From: an uncultured Clostridium sp.
GTDB lineage: Bacteria > Bacillota > Clostridia > Lachnospirales > Lachnospiraceae
Reading direction: 5' to 3'
Length of the DNA: 64,000 nucleotides
Assembly (NCBI GenBank): GCA_937885015.1
Contig: CALAAS010000008.1
Span: 40,334-104,333 of the forward strand
The position numbers and the translations under genes are program-made. The notes under the pieces are model-generated. The model was not told the origin of the DNA and did no database searches. It saw only the letters and a program-made list of their open reading frames with translations. Of the stretch, positions 25,179 through 33,895 are shown in pieces; position 1 is the first letter of the stretch; every line of letters starts with the position of its first letter.

Positions 25179-25796
25179 TCAGCGGCGGGCCAACTGTTCC
25201 TCTGCATCCTGCAGGTCACGGTATCCATACGCCTGAACCTGTGCTTCCATAATTAAAAGCGTCAGATTTTTTCCGTCCTGCTGCAGCTCTTTGACAAACC
25301 GCAGATATTTCTGCAGAGTTCCATCGGAATACGTATGAAGCTCGCCTTTCAGATACGTTTCAAAAGATGTTTCAAATGGTGTATCTTCCTCCGCATAGAG
25401 GGCCCTGTTTCCGGAAGCCATGACCGGATACTGGCTCCGGTACATTTTCATCCAGCTAAGCTGAATATCCGTGATCTCTTCCATCATCTGCTCGCCCAGA
25501 AGCGACGGTGCCTTTAAAAGATGACGGATTGCCCGAAACTGAGCCGGAGCTGTATGCTCCATCATCCAGCCATACTTTTCAGCCAGAAGATTTCTCCCAA
25601 TCTCCTTTGCCTCCTTCAAATCCTCTCTATAGGAATCAATGAGTTCCTCCGGCCATGGTGTAAACTGGCTGCGCCGCATGATGAAAAATGTCTTCGGGTC
25701 ATCCTGGCAGGAGGCTCTTCCCCCCTCATTCTGTACCTTCTGAAACTCATCCCATTCCGTCTGAATCAGTGATTCAATCTTTTCCTCTCTCGTCAT
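25179..25796 (-). CDS. DUF4125 family protein
   Basis: 205 residues. The block REEKIESLIQTEWDEFQKVQ and then the segment DDPKTFFIMRRSQFTPWPEE fit DUF4125, a family of unknown function. The protein is soluble and helical; the C-terminus is YGYRDLQDAEEQLARR. The start at 25796 follows AAGGAGAAG; the frame is open to 25853 without a site. It is third in a tight operon: TPR protein, DUF4037 protein, DUF4125 protein. That grouping recurs in related Firmicutes and implies one shared function, still undescribed. Confidence 0.8.
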   Translation of the reverse strand: MTREEKIESLIQTEWDEFQKVQNEGGRASCQDDPKTFFIMRRSQFTPWPEELIDSYREDLKEAKEIGRNLLAEKYGWMMEHTAPAQFRAIRHLLKAPSLLGEQMMEEITDIQLSWMKMYRSQYPVMASGNRALYAEEDTPFETSFETYLKGELHTYSDGTLQKYLRFVKELQQDGKNLTLLIMEAQVQAYGYRDLQDAEEQLARR

Positions 25797-25883
25797 TTTC
25801 CACTTCTCCTTCTGTTTATTTTTTATCATTTCGTATGAGCGTTTCGGAACCACTCTCCTTTTCGCCGACCTGAGCCTTCACAT

Positions 25884-26870
25884 TTATGTGATTCCTTCCA
25901 GAACATGGCACCCGCGCAATACCGGATCCTGGATTCGCCCCATCAGTTCTCCAGTATGCGCCTCCAGAAAATCATCATCCCGGTCTGTCAGGCCCTGACG
26001 ATTCAGTTCTTCCGTTACCATTCTGCAGATCCGCTCAATCCGTTCCACCTTTTTATCCAGCATGTTCACATATGGATTCCAATGTTCCGGATGCGGTTCT
26101 TCCCAGGCGCTGCTCTGATCCCCCAGTCCAGCCAGTTCCCGCAGAAGCGGCGCTGCCCCCGCAAGCATCGGAAGATCAGCAAGTCCCCGAAAACTCCATT
26201 TATAATACGGAGCATACCTGCGGTTCAAAAGGTAAATCATCGCCAGCGCATGCTTTATGAACTCGGAAAGAGCCATAGATGCTGCCACAATATCCCCGCG
26301 CCGCATACATCGACCATAATTGTACTGTCCGGACTGAGCCATGGAAGCCGCCCGGGCCGCGATTTTTTTGATCCGCACATCTTCTGGGTAATAGGCGCGA
26401 ATGACATCCCTGATTTCAGAAAATTGCCCCGCCCCATCCTCAAATACTTCCCCGGAAGCCAAAATCGCCAGCTTATGCTCTGGAAGGTATAGCCAGCGCA
26501 TAAGATCAGCCGGCGGCTGTTCATTTCCGATGAATCTCCGGTAAAATTCAAAAATCTGGAATACACCAACCCGGCCATCTCCCCGGGCGCTGGTATTTCT
26601 GGCCGGAAATCCAAGAAAACTTCCTGGCAGCCTCTGATACATCTCCTGCATTCTGGCGCCCGCAGCCTCGTAGTCTTCTTTGGAAAGCCACAGACAGAAA
26701 CCCGGTCCGAAATCGTGATCCTGGGAGATAGCATCGTCATACCCCAGACATTCCGATCCATCCCCCACTAATCCGGCCGCAATCCGCGGCAGATATTCCG
26801 GAAATTCCCGTTCCAGCATAGGGCGTCCCACTTCCAGATAATAACGCCGTGCCAGTTCCAGTCCTTTCAT
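25884..26870 (-). CDS. DUF4037 nucleotidyltransferase-like protein
   Basis: 328 residues. The N-terminal half resembles a nucleotidyltransferase core: GLVGDGSECLGYDDAISQDH followed by DFGPGFCLWL, with the Asp pair that usually holds Mg2+. The C-terminal half is helical (RDVIRAYYPEDVRIKKIAAR; YNYGRCMRRGDIVAASMALS), like substrate-binding helices of such enzymes. I start at ATG 26870 (MKGLELARRYY); an ATG at 26888 is also open. The gene is about 7-25 bp after the TPR gene and 87 bp before DUF4125. Substrate unknown; an AMP- or nucleotide-transfer role is inferred from fold features. Confidence 0.8.
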   Translation of the reverse strand: MKGLELARRYYLEVGRPMLEREFPEYLPRIAAGLVGDGSECLGYDDAISQDHDFGPGFCLWLSKEDYEAAGARMQEMYQRLPGSFLGFPARNTSARGDGRVGVFQIFEFYRRFIGNEQPPADLMRWLYLPEHKLAILASGEVFEDGAGQFSEIRDVIRAYYPEDVRIKKIAARAASMAQSGQYNYGRCMRRGDIVAASMALSEFIKHALAMIYLLNRRYAPYYKWSFRGLADLPMLAGAAPLLRELAGLGDQSSAWEEPHPEHWNPYVNMLDKKVERIERICRMVTEELNRQGLTDRDDDFLEAHTGELMGRIQDPVLRGCHVLEGIT

Positions 26871-26894
26871 CGCTCTCGTTTCTCCCATTCCTTT

Positions 26895-27698
26895 TTATTG
26901 AACCGCCATATTTTCCCGGACAACTTGCAGATTTTTTTGAATTATCCGGCAGGCATCGTTCTCCCCAAATCGTTCTCTTGTTACTTCCAGAGCCTTCTCC
27001 AGAAGAGCCGCTGCCCGCTCCGAATCCCCCCTCCTCCAGGCCAGTTCACCCGCTGCACAGAGAGCTGAGCCATAATGACCATCCCTCTCGCCAGCTGAAC
27101 TTCCGTAGTACGCCAGACTCATGCCGATTTCCTGAGCCGCCTCCTCCAGGTTTCCCAGGGCCATCAGGCAGAGAGCCATATTGACACGCGTTGTAGCCAC
27201 CTCCGCGTCACTGTCTTCCATGGGTAAAATAATGTCCAAAGCCTTTTTCAGGCTCTCAATGGCCTCTTCGTTTTTTCCCTGTTCCTGATACAGCTGGCTG
27301 ATATTGTTATAAAGACTGGCCATCTGATAGCTCTTCTCCTGCCCCAGATTTCGGAAAATACGGGCTGCCTCCTGATACATGGACAGTGCTCCAGCGCCAT
27401 CTCCTGCCATACGGCTGGCTGTCGCGCCATTTAAAAGCGTCGTACCATGGTGAATCGTTCCAGCAAGTCCCATCGACTCAATCAGCTTCAGTGCCTGCCC
27501 GGACACTTCCACCGCCAATCCGGCCCGCCCTGTGGTCCGATACAGTCCCTCCATCTCATTCAGAATCGTCAATTCTGCTCCCTGTTCTCCTTTTTCTCTG
27601 GACTCTGAAAGCCATTCCTCCAGTTTTTTTTCTGCCTCCGGCAGCCTGCCTTCCCCATAAAGGCAGTCCAACTCTTCCAGCCTGCGCTGAATTTCCAT
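26895..27698 (-). CDS. Tetratricopeptide repeat protein
   Basis: 267 residues, almost all helical repeats. About five to six TPR units can be placed, for example AGLAVEVSGQALKLIESMG, GALSMYQEAARIFRNLGQEK, QLYQEQGKNEEAIESLKKAL and RGDSERAAALLEKALEVTRE. It has no signal peptide and is likely a cytoplasmic scaffold or regulatory partner. It starts behind GGGAGG and leads the TPR-DUF4037-DUF4125 operon, where it probably binds one of the other two proteins. Confidence 0.88.
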   Translation of the reverse strand: MEIQRRLEELDCLYGEGRLPEAEKKLEEWLSESREKGEQGAELTILNEMEGLYRTTGRAGLAVEVSGQALKLIESMGLAGTIHHGTTLLNGATASRMAGDGAGALSMYQEAARIFRNLGQEKSYQMASLYNNISQLYQEQGKNEEAIESLKKALDIILPMEDSDAEVATTRVNMALCLMALGNLEEAAQEIGMSLAYYGSSAGERDGHYGSALCAAGELAWRRGDSERAAALLEKALEVTRERFGENDACRIIQKNLQVVRENMAVQ

Positions 27699-27840
27699 CT
27701 CTCTCTACCTCCCGAAAATAAACTGGATTTCCGGATATCTCCAATTTCAACCCAGTTTTCTCCATAAAGGCGGTGCGCTGCCCGGCACACAGCGCCTGGC
27801 AGCACACAACCTCAAAACATATACGATTTTAACAAATCCC

Positions 27841-28482
27841 CTACAGGGGCGAAAAGCCAAAGGCATTTACCAGAGCATCCAGCTTCTTTCTCTCTTTGCA
27901 CATCGGGCAGCTCCGATAGTCATAAAACGCGTACTCCGGCAAATCCTTCTTTCCGAATACGGAACGGATCTGCACTCCCTCCAGATCATCAATTGCGCTA
28001 AAAATCGCTGATACGCCCTGCAGAATGCCTCCATAATACTGAATACACTCCACAGCCTTATTGAGCGTGCGCCCCGTCGTCACTGATGCCATCAGAATCA
28101 GAACATTCTTTCCCTGAATCATGGGCAGAAGATTATTGCGGAAAATAATCTGGCTATTATTGTTAAACTCCGGACTTACCACGTAAATCGTCTTGTGAGC
28201 GTTTGTAGAAAGGAAACCGCCTCTGGAAAGTTCCTCTGAGAGGAACGCACCGATTACCTCGGTTCCTTCCATGCATACAATCGTGTCCACCACCATGCCG
28301 TAGAGGTACATCCCCACCAGCGCCTTGGCAACCTCCTGCGCTTCTGATGTTCTGGTTTTCAGTGTCGTCATATCAATGTAATAATTGATGTGAGCATGAT
28401 TCGTGGCAAAATGCCCTTCCCGGATCTTTAAGACTGCATTGGTTCCCGGTGTGTGAATCTTTGTATACTTACTTCCCTCCAT
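27841..28482 (-). CDS. Phosphoribosyltransferase-family protein (orotate PRTase-like)
   Basis: 213 residues with a type I PRTase fold. The usual PRPP loop (V-L-x-D-D-x-x-T-G) appears in the altered form NVLILMASVTTGRTLNKAVE, with the acidic pair replaced by Met-Ala, so catalytic activity is doubtful. The C-terminal part has a Cys pair, YDYRSCPMCKERKK, which may bind zinc. It may be a regulator or a divergent base phosphoribosyltransferase. The start follows AAAGGGGG. It stands alone between gaps of about 140 and 185 bp. Confidence 0.75.
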   Translation of the reverse strand: MEGSKYTKIHTPGTNAVLKIREGHFATNHAHINYYIDMTTLKTRTSEAQEVAKALVGMYLYGMVVDTIVCMEGTEVIGAFLSEELSRGGFLSTNAHKTIYVVSPEFNNNSQIIFRNNLLPMIQGKNVLILMASVTTGRTLNKAVECIQYYGGILQGVSAIFSAIDDLEGVQIRSVFGKKDLPEYAFYDYRSCPMCKERKKLDALVNAFGFSPL

Positions 28483-28668
28483 ATAAACGCCCCCTTTTCG
28501 TCTGATTTGATAACCGCATCATCAGTCGTTCCTGTGAACCGTCTGCTGAGCTGCTATCTATATTATACTAAAAACGCAAAGGTATAACAAGAGAGAATCT
28601 GTCTTTTATCTGTTTTTTTTGAATAATTCGCAATAGTTTGTCTGCTTGAGTATTTCTACCGACATCAT

Positions 28669-29457
28669 TCACAGAAGTTTCAGCTGTTCCAAAGCCCAGG
28701 CAATCCCGTCCTCTTCCACTGTCCGAGTGGTAAATGTGGCATATGGCTCCAGTCCTGCATCGTGTTTTCCCATCAAAACTGCATTTTTCGCGTACTGAAA
28801 CATGGACAAATCATTCATGCTGTCGCCAAACACCCAGGCGTCATCCAGACTGATTCCATACTCCTCCAGAATTCTCTGAATCGCGCTGGCCTTAGAATGA
28901 CCGGCTGGCACGCATTCATAAAAATTCCCGCCCCGGTCAATAATATCGAAATCTAAAAGTCCAGCAAAGAATCCAGAAGCATCACTGTTCTCATCTGCCA
29001 CGACACAAAATTTACTGATCGAACAGTCCGGAGCATCCCAGCTTCCTGCGAACTGCGTCCCACCGCTCTCCAAATAAGATTGAATCCGCTTCATCCGGGG
29101 CAAAACCGGGCCGCCGGGACGAAAATAGCAGTGATTTACACCCTCCAGCACTGCATCCAGCCGAAAACGACTTACCGCCTCCCGGATCCAGTTGATTCGC
29201 TCTGGACTGACACGACGATCATACAAAACTTTATTTTCCGCCGTCAGGTACGTTCCACAGCCACACAGCATTCCGTCCGTTTCCACCTCACCACGGATTC
29301 CTTCTGTCTGACACCAGGTTCTCCCGGTGTTGATAAATACCAGATTCCCACTATCCCGTGATTTTTTTAAGGCAAGTACCGCACTCTGCGGTACCTGCCT
29401 TACTATGTCGCTGAACAATGTTCCATCAATATCAAAAAACAATGCTTTTCTATTCAT
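28669..29457 (-). CDS. HAD-superfamily phosphatase (Cof-type)
   Basis: 262 residues. Motif I is ALFFDIDGTLF (about 4-14), motif II is VFINTGRTW, and the late DAWVFGDSMNDLSMF is motif IV with its Mg2+-binding aspartates. The C2-type cap (about 80-190) places it among Cof/sugar-phosphate phosphatases. I start at ATG 29457, which overlaps the xpt stop; a start at 29487 is possible but lies further inside xpt. It ends the FKBP-xpt-HAD operon. Substrate unknown, possibly a nucleotide or sugar phosphate. Confidence 0.85.
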   Translation of the reverse strand: MNRKALFFDIDGTLFSDIVRQVPQSAVLALKKSRDSGNLVFINTGRTWCQTEGIRGEVETDGMLCGCGTYLTAENKVLYDRRVSPERINWIREAVSRFRLDAVLEGVNHCYFRPGGPVLPRMKRIQSYLESGGTQFAGSWDAPDCSISKFCVVADENSDASGFFAGLLDFDIIDRGGNFYECVPAGHSKASAIQRILEEYGISLDDAWVFGDSMNDLSMFQYAKNAVLMGKHDAGLEPYATFTTRTVEEDGIAWALEQLKLL

Positions 29458-30031
29458 CCCGAAATATAATTTCTCCTGTCTCATCATTCATGCTGTCCAC
29501 AATAGCCAATGATTCCACTCGGATTCCCTTTTCACGAATCCGGCTTCCTCCATCCTGAAAACCTTTTTCAATCACAATTCCGGCACCCACCAGCGTTGCC
29601 CCAGAATCGCGGATCAGCGTTGTCAAACCGTCCAGCGCCTTTCCATTGGCCAGAAAATCATCAATCACGAGAACCCTGTCCTCTTTTCCCAGAAATTCTT
29701 TGGAAACAATGATGTCGTATACGGTCCCGTGGGTAAAGGATTCTACCTTTGTTGTATACACCTCGCCGGCAATATTTTTCGTCTTGGTCTTTTTGGCAAA
29801 TACAACCGGAACATGAAAATATTCCGCTACAATACAGGCAATTCCAATGCCAGACGCCTCAATGGTCAAAATTTTATTGATATCTTCCCCATCAAACCGC
29901 CGTTTAAATTCCTTTCCGATTTCCTGAAAGAGCTCAATATCCATCTGATGATTCAAAAACCGATCTACCTTCAGAACATTTCCTGGCTTTACCACTCCAT
30001 CCTTCCGAATCCGGTCTTTTAAAATTTTCAT
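29450..30031 (-). CDS. xpt: Xanthine phosphoribosyltransferase
   Basis: 193 residues, family length. The N-terminus LKDRIRKDGVVKPGNVLKVD and the block LNHQMDIELFQEIGKEF are typical of Xpt. The PRPP loop is RVLVIDDFLANGKAL (about 125-139). It converts xanthine and PRPP to XMP in purine salvage. Start ATG 30031 overlaps the stop of the FKBP-type lipoprotein gene by 4 bp (ATGA), so it is translationally coupled to a secreted foldase, an unusual partner. I see no purine riboswitch in front of this operon, unlike many xpt genes. Confidence 0.93.
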   Translation of the reverse strand: MKILKDRIRKDGVVKPGNVLKVDRFLNHQMDIELFQEIGKEFKRRFDGEDINKILTIEASGIGIACIVAEYFHVPVVFAKKTKTKNIAGEVYTTKVESFTHGTVYDIIVSKEFLGKEDRVLVIDDFLANGKALDGLTTLIRDSGATLVGAGIVIEKGFQDGGSRIREKGIRVESLAIVDSMNDETGEIIFRDE

Positions 30032-31179
30032 TCGTTCTCCCCCTGTACTGTTTCCTCAGAAGCACTGCTTTCCTCTTCAGAAACCGTAATATCCGCCTGA
30101 TCCACCAGATAATCCATGGTCTTAACGATCAAAGCCGTGTCATCCACCATTTCCTCTGTAATATTATCCTGCTCAAGAAGCTCCTCTACACTGTCGAAAC
30201 CATATTCCTCAGCCAGAATCTTACGATCCTCATCCTCCACGGCAATATTTTCCAGACGGGCCACTTCTTTAAGAGCCAGTTCCTGCTGTGCCATCAGCTT
30301 TGCACTCTTACGAACCTCTGCCTTAAAGCCATCTTCGTCCATTCCCATCAAACCGGCATATGCAGCCAGATCCAACCCGTACATGGAGGCCATATTCGTA
30401 TACGTCTCCAACTGCGTCTCATAAGCTTTGTCCACCCGTTCTGTAGAGCAGACAATCTCCGATCCATCCACCAGCGCATTCAAAATATCCGTGTCACGCT
30501 GATTATCAATCATCAGCTGCTTCTGTTCCAACAATGTCTCTCTCATGGAAGCGCGATATTTCTCCACCGTGCCGTCATCCGGAGATACCTCTGCAATCAG
30601 TTCATCCGTCAGCTCTGGAATCACTCTCTCTTTTACAGCATTGACCGTAACCTCAAATACTACCGCCTTTCCCGCCAGATCCGGATTATTGGAATAGGGA
30701 TCCGGGAACGTCAGGTTCAGAGATTTCTTATCGCCCTTTTTTGCCCCCACAAGGCCATCCTCAAAGCCATCGATAAAATCCCCGGAACCCAGTACCAGAT
30801 TGGCTCCCTCTGCCGTACCTCCTTCGAAAGCCTCTCCGTCAAGAAGTCCTTTATAATCGATATTAACCTGATCGTTCAGTTTAGCCTCCCGGTCCACCTC
30901 TTTATATTCTGCCTTGGAATTCAGCATCTGCTGAATCTGTGCCTCCACTTCCTCGTCCGTAACCGACGGCTCTGTAACTGTCACCTTAATTCCCTTATAC
31001 TGGCCAAGCTTTACACTATCCTCTGCCACATATGCTTCTGTTTCCCCATTTTCTCCGGTCTGCTGGCTTTCTGCCTGTGTGCTCTCTGTCTTTCCTTCCT
31101 CTGTCTTTCCGGAACATCCGGAGGCCAAAAGCACTGCGGCAGTTACCACACATAAACCTGTTACTTTCCACTTCCTCAT
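30028..31179 (-). CDS. FKBP-type peptidyl-prolyl isomerase lipoprotein (trigger-factor-like)
   Basis: 383 residues. The signal peptide ends in a lipobox (LASGC, Cys at about 22) and is followed by a Glu/Thr/Gln-rich linker. Residues about 55-105 resemble the trigger factor ribosome-binding/N-terminal fold (IKVTVTEPSVTDEEVEAQI). The FKBP domain follows at about 100-190: DQVNIDYKGLLDGEAFEGG, then LVLGSGDFIDGFEDGLVG and TFPDPY. The C-terminal helical region (about 195-360) is like trigger factor's chaperone arms. It probably folds secreted proteins outside the membrane. It is first gene of an operon with xpt and a HAD phosphatase. Confidence 0.88.
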   Translation of the reverse strand: MRKWKVTGLCVVTAAVLLASGCSGKTEEGKTESTQAESQQTGENGETEAYVAEDSVKLGQYKGIKVTVTEPSVTDEEVEAQIQQMLNSKAEYKEVDREAKLNDQVNIDYKGLLDGEAFEGGTAEGANLVLGSGDFIDGFEDGLVGAKKGDKKSLNLTFPDPYSNNPDLAGKAVVFEVTVNAVKERVIPELTDELIAEVSPDDGTVEKYRASMRETLLEQKQLMIDNQRDTDILNALVDGSEIVCSTERVDKAYETQLETYTNMASMYGLDLAAYAGLMGMDEDGFKAEVRKSAKLMAQQELALKEVARLENIAVEDEDRKILAEEYGFDSVEELLEQDNITEEMVDDTALIVKTMDYLVDQADITVSEEESSASEETVQGENE

Positions 31180-31312
31180 CTATTCATCCTCTTCTTTTTC
31201 ATAATATTGCGCCACCTGCTCCGAACCGGTTCAGCCAGTGCATGGAGCTCAAAAGCCGGAGCCGACGCGGTATAAAAGTTATGATACCACAAACAGCCCC
31301 GGAAAAAAAGTC

Positions 31313-32707
31313 CTATTTATAAAATGCACAGAAGGCGCGGTAGGTGTTATAAATATCCAGCTTGGAAGCCAGCTCAAAAGGAGAATGCATAGAAAGAATC
31401 GGAACACCCAGGTCTACCACGTCTACATCCATCCCAGCCACGAAGAGGGCTACGGTTCCACCGCCGCCCACATCTACGGCTCCCAGCTCTCCGGCCTGCC
31501 AGTACACGCCTTCCTCATCCATGATCCGGATAATCCGCTCCATGGTCTCGGCGCTGGCATCGCTGCTGCCTGATTTTCCCCTGGCGCCGGTATATTTCGT
31601 CAAAACGCAGCCCCGATTCATAAAACAGGAATTGCGCTCCTCATACACGCTGGCAAAAGTCGGATCATAAGCCGCGTTTACATCCGACGACAGACATAAT
31701 GAGTTCTGCAGCATACGCCGACAAACGGCTCCTGCCCCTTGAGCCAGGGCCTCCAGGTAATGCCGCAGAAAATCGGAATTCAGTCCTGTATTTCCCACGG
31801 ATCCGATCTCTTCCTTATCAGCAAGAACGGTTACCGTCGTATACTCCGGCATTTTCGTATCAATCTCCGCCGTCATAGCCGTGTAGGCGCACACTCGGTC
31901 ATCCTGACCATAGGCCCCTACCATACTGCGGTCCAGTCCCACATCCACCGCGTGTACCGCCGGAACCATCTCAATTTCCGCCCTCAGGAAATCCTTTTCT
32001 GTGATTCCGTAGCGCTCATAAAGAATCGAGAGTGCCAGCAGTTTAACCGGCTCTTTCAGCTCTTCCCCTTCACTTTCCCAGGGAAGAGAGCCAATCACAA
32101 TATTCAGCTCCTCCCCCTTAATACCGTCTTTCAGCTTCCGCTCATTCTGCTCCGCTGACAGGTGTGGAAGCAGATCCGTCACACAGAAAACCGGATCCCC
32201 TGGCTCTTCCCCCACAGAAATTGTTACGGTCTCCCCGCCTTTCTTTACCACAACGCCATGCATAGCCAATGGAATCGTTGCCCACTGATATTTGCGGATT
32301 CCTCCGTAATAATGAGTCTTAAAATATGCCAGCTCCGACTTTTCATAAAGAGGATTGGGTTTTAAATCCAGCCGCGGCGAATCAATATGTGCCACATTCA
32401 AACGGACGCCCTCTTCCAGAGGCCGACGCCCGATGGTTGTCATAATTACAGACTTTTTACGGTTAATCCCGTACACTTTTGCGCCAGGGCCATAGGCAAT
32501 CCCCTCTTCGAATAGGGTGTATCCCGCCGCGCGCAAGCGTTTTTCTGCCGCAGCCACAAATTCCCGCTCCGTCTTTGCCGCATCTAAAAATGTCTTATAA
32601 TTTTCGCAGTATGCGAAGGCTTTTTCTCTCTGATCCGGGGCGTCCTTCCCGATATTGGGAAACTCCCAGGTCAGTTTTTTCTGCAGTTCCTTTGCCGTCT
32701 CTCCCAT
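31313..32707 (-). CDS. M18 family aminopeptidase
   Basis: 464 residues, typical for M18 (aspartyl aminopeptidase-like) metallopeptidases. Zinc ligand and catalytic blocks visible: LNVAHIDSPRLDLKPNPLYE (about 98-117), GQDDRVCAYT (about 272), VLADKEEIGSVGNTGLNS (about 305, the catalytic Glu pair), DVNAAYDP, and a C-terminal HSPFELASKLD with the last His. It removes N-terminal residues from peptides in the cytoplasm. The start follows GAGGAAATC. It is followed, in transcription order, by the FKBP-xpt operon after 133 bp. Confidence 0.92.
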   Translation of the reverse strand: MGETAKELQKKLTWEFPNIGKDAPDQREKAFAYCENYKTFLDAAKTEREFVAAAEKRLRAAGYTLFEEGIAYGPGAKVYGINRKKSVIMTTIGRRPLEEGVRLNVAHIDSPRLDLKPNPLYEKSELAYFKTHYYGGIRKYQWATIPLAMHGVVVKKGGETVTISVGEEPGDPVFCVTDLLPHLSAEQNERKLKDGIKGEELNIVIGSLPWESEGEELKEPVKLLALSILYERYGITEKDFLRAEIEMVPAVHAVDVGLDRSMVGAYGQDDRVCAYTAMTAEIDTKMPEYTTVTVLADKEEIGSVGNTGLNSDFLRHYLEALAQGAGAVCRRMLQNSLCLSSDVNAAYDPTFASVYEERNSCFMNRGCVLTKYTGARGKSGSSDASAETMERIIRIMDEEGVYWQAGELGAVDVGGGGTVALFVAGMDVDVVDLGVPILSMHSPFELASKLDIYNTYRAFCAFYK

Positions 32708-32717
32708 GGTGATTTCC

Positions 32718-33179
32718 TCACTTTTTCTTTTTCATCAATGTTTCGCTGTCCAGAACCAGTGTAAACGGCCCGTCATTGACCAGCGATACCTGCATTTCCG
32801 CACCGAATATTCCGTGTTCTGTATGCTTTACCTGCCCGCTGAAGCGCTCCAGCGCATGCTCATACAGCCGCTTTGCCAGCTCCGGGTTTCCCGCCCCGGT
32901 AAAACTGGGGCGGTTCCCCTGGCTGCAGTCCGCATACAGAGTAAACTGGCTAACCACCAGAATTCCCCCGTCCACATCCGCCAGGGAGCGGTTTGTTTTT
33001 CCATTTTCATCCTGAAAAATCCGGAGTCTGCAGACCTTATCTACCATCCAGTCTGTGATCTCTTCGGTATCTTCCCCGCATACTCCCATCAAAATGAGAA
33101 AGCCCTCTCCGATGGAACCGGTTACCTGTCCATCCACCGTCACACTGGCTTCCTTAACTCTCTGCAGCACCAGTCTCAT
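32718..33179 (-). CDS. dtd: D-aminoacyl-tRNA deacylase
   Basis: 153 residues, family length. The N-terminus MRLVLQRVKEASVTVDG is diagnostic, as are the active-site blocks LVSQFTLYADCSQGNRPSF and LVNDGPFTLVLDSE near the C-terminus. It removes D-amino acids wrongly attached to tRNA. The start at 33179 overlaps the end of the alarmone synthetase gene by 26 bp; the frame open to 33200 would overlap more. The M18 aminopeptidase starts 10 bp after its stop. It is part of a run S1 protein, alarmone synthetase, dtd, aminopeptidase on one strand. Confidence 0.94.
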   Translation of the reverse strand: MRLVLQRVKEASVTVDGQVTGSIGEGFLILMGVCGEDTEEITDWMVDKVCRLRIFQDENGKTNRSLADVDGGILVVSQFTLYADCSQGNRPSFTGAGNPELAKRLYEHALERFSGQVKHTEHGIFGAEMQVSLVNDGPFTLVLDSETLMKKKK

Positions 33180-33873
33180 TCGCCGCTCTCCCTTCTTCAC
33201 TCTGATTTTTCAGGTCACCCTCCCGTCCCAGACGTTCCCGTTCTTCCTCACCGATTTTGATGATCGCCTGGTTCAGCGAAAACATCTTCGCATCCAGCAT
33301 ATCTACCATATCAGCGCAGGCCTTCAGTTCCTCCTCCAGATAGGACGGTGCATTGCCCTCAAATTTATAATAAATCTTATGTTCCAGGCTGGCCCAGAAA
33401 TCCATGGCAATGGTACGAATCTGAATTTCCACCTTCGTATCCACCGGCCCCTCACTCAGGTAAATCGGGATCGTAATTACCATATGATAGCTTTTATAGC
33501 CATTTGGTTTCGGGTGGCTGATGTAATCCTTCACATAGAGCACAGTTACATCCGTCTGTCTTGCAATCATATTAGCAATCCGATAAATATCCGGTGAAAA
33601 CGAACAGATAATCCGAATTCCCGCAATATCGCTGAGATGCTCAATCATATTTGGAATTGTAACTTCCCACCCATCCCGCTTCAGCTTTTTGACAATGCTC
33701 TCCGGCGTTTTCAGGCGGGATTTAATATGCTCAATGGGGTTGTAATTATAAAGATGAATAAATTCGTTATTAAGAATCTCTATCTTTGTATTGATTGCCT
33801 TCAAAGCGGAATTATACAGAAACATAACTGTCGTCCACTGATCCAGCTGATTATACGATTCAGGGATATTCAA
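33154..33873 (-). CDS. Small alarmone synthetase (RelQ/YjbM-like GTP pyrophosphokinase)
   Basis: 239 residues, the length of single-domain RelQ/RelP enzymes, lacking hydrolase, TGS and ACT domains. The start is TTG 33873 behind AAGGAGAGGG. The synthetase core is clear: HIKSRLKTPESIVKKLKRDG, DIAGIRIICSF, KPNGYKSYHMVITIP, then VEIQIRTIAMDFWASLEHKI. It transfers pyrophosphate from ATP to GDP or GTP, making (p)ppGpp in stress. The C-terminal 40 residues are highly charged, with many Glu and Arg. It overlaps dtd and follows the S1 protein by 22 bp. Confidence 0.92.
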   Translation of the reverse strand: MNIPESYNQLDQWTTVMFLYNSALKAINTKIEILNNEFIHLYNYNPIEHIKSRLKTPESIVKKLKRDGWEVTIPNMIEHLSDIAGIRIICSFSPDIYRIANMIARQTDVTVLYVKDYISHPKPNGYKSYHMVITIPIYLSEGPVDTKVEIQIRTIAMDFWASLEHKIYYKFEGNAPSYLEEELKACADMVDMLDAKMFSLNQAIIKIGEEERERLGREGDLKNQSEEGRAANETGAAES

Positions 33874-33895
33874 CTTTCTCCCTCTCCTTACTGCT

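Noticed and set aside
31180..31312. Purine riboswitch before the FKBP-xpt operon
   Set aside because: I looked for the three-way-junction pattern but saw no conserved core in this gap.
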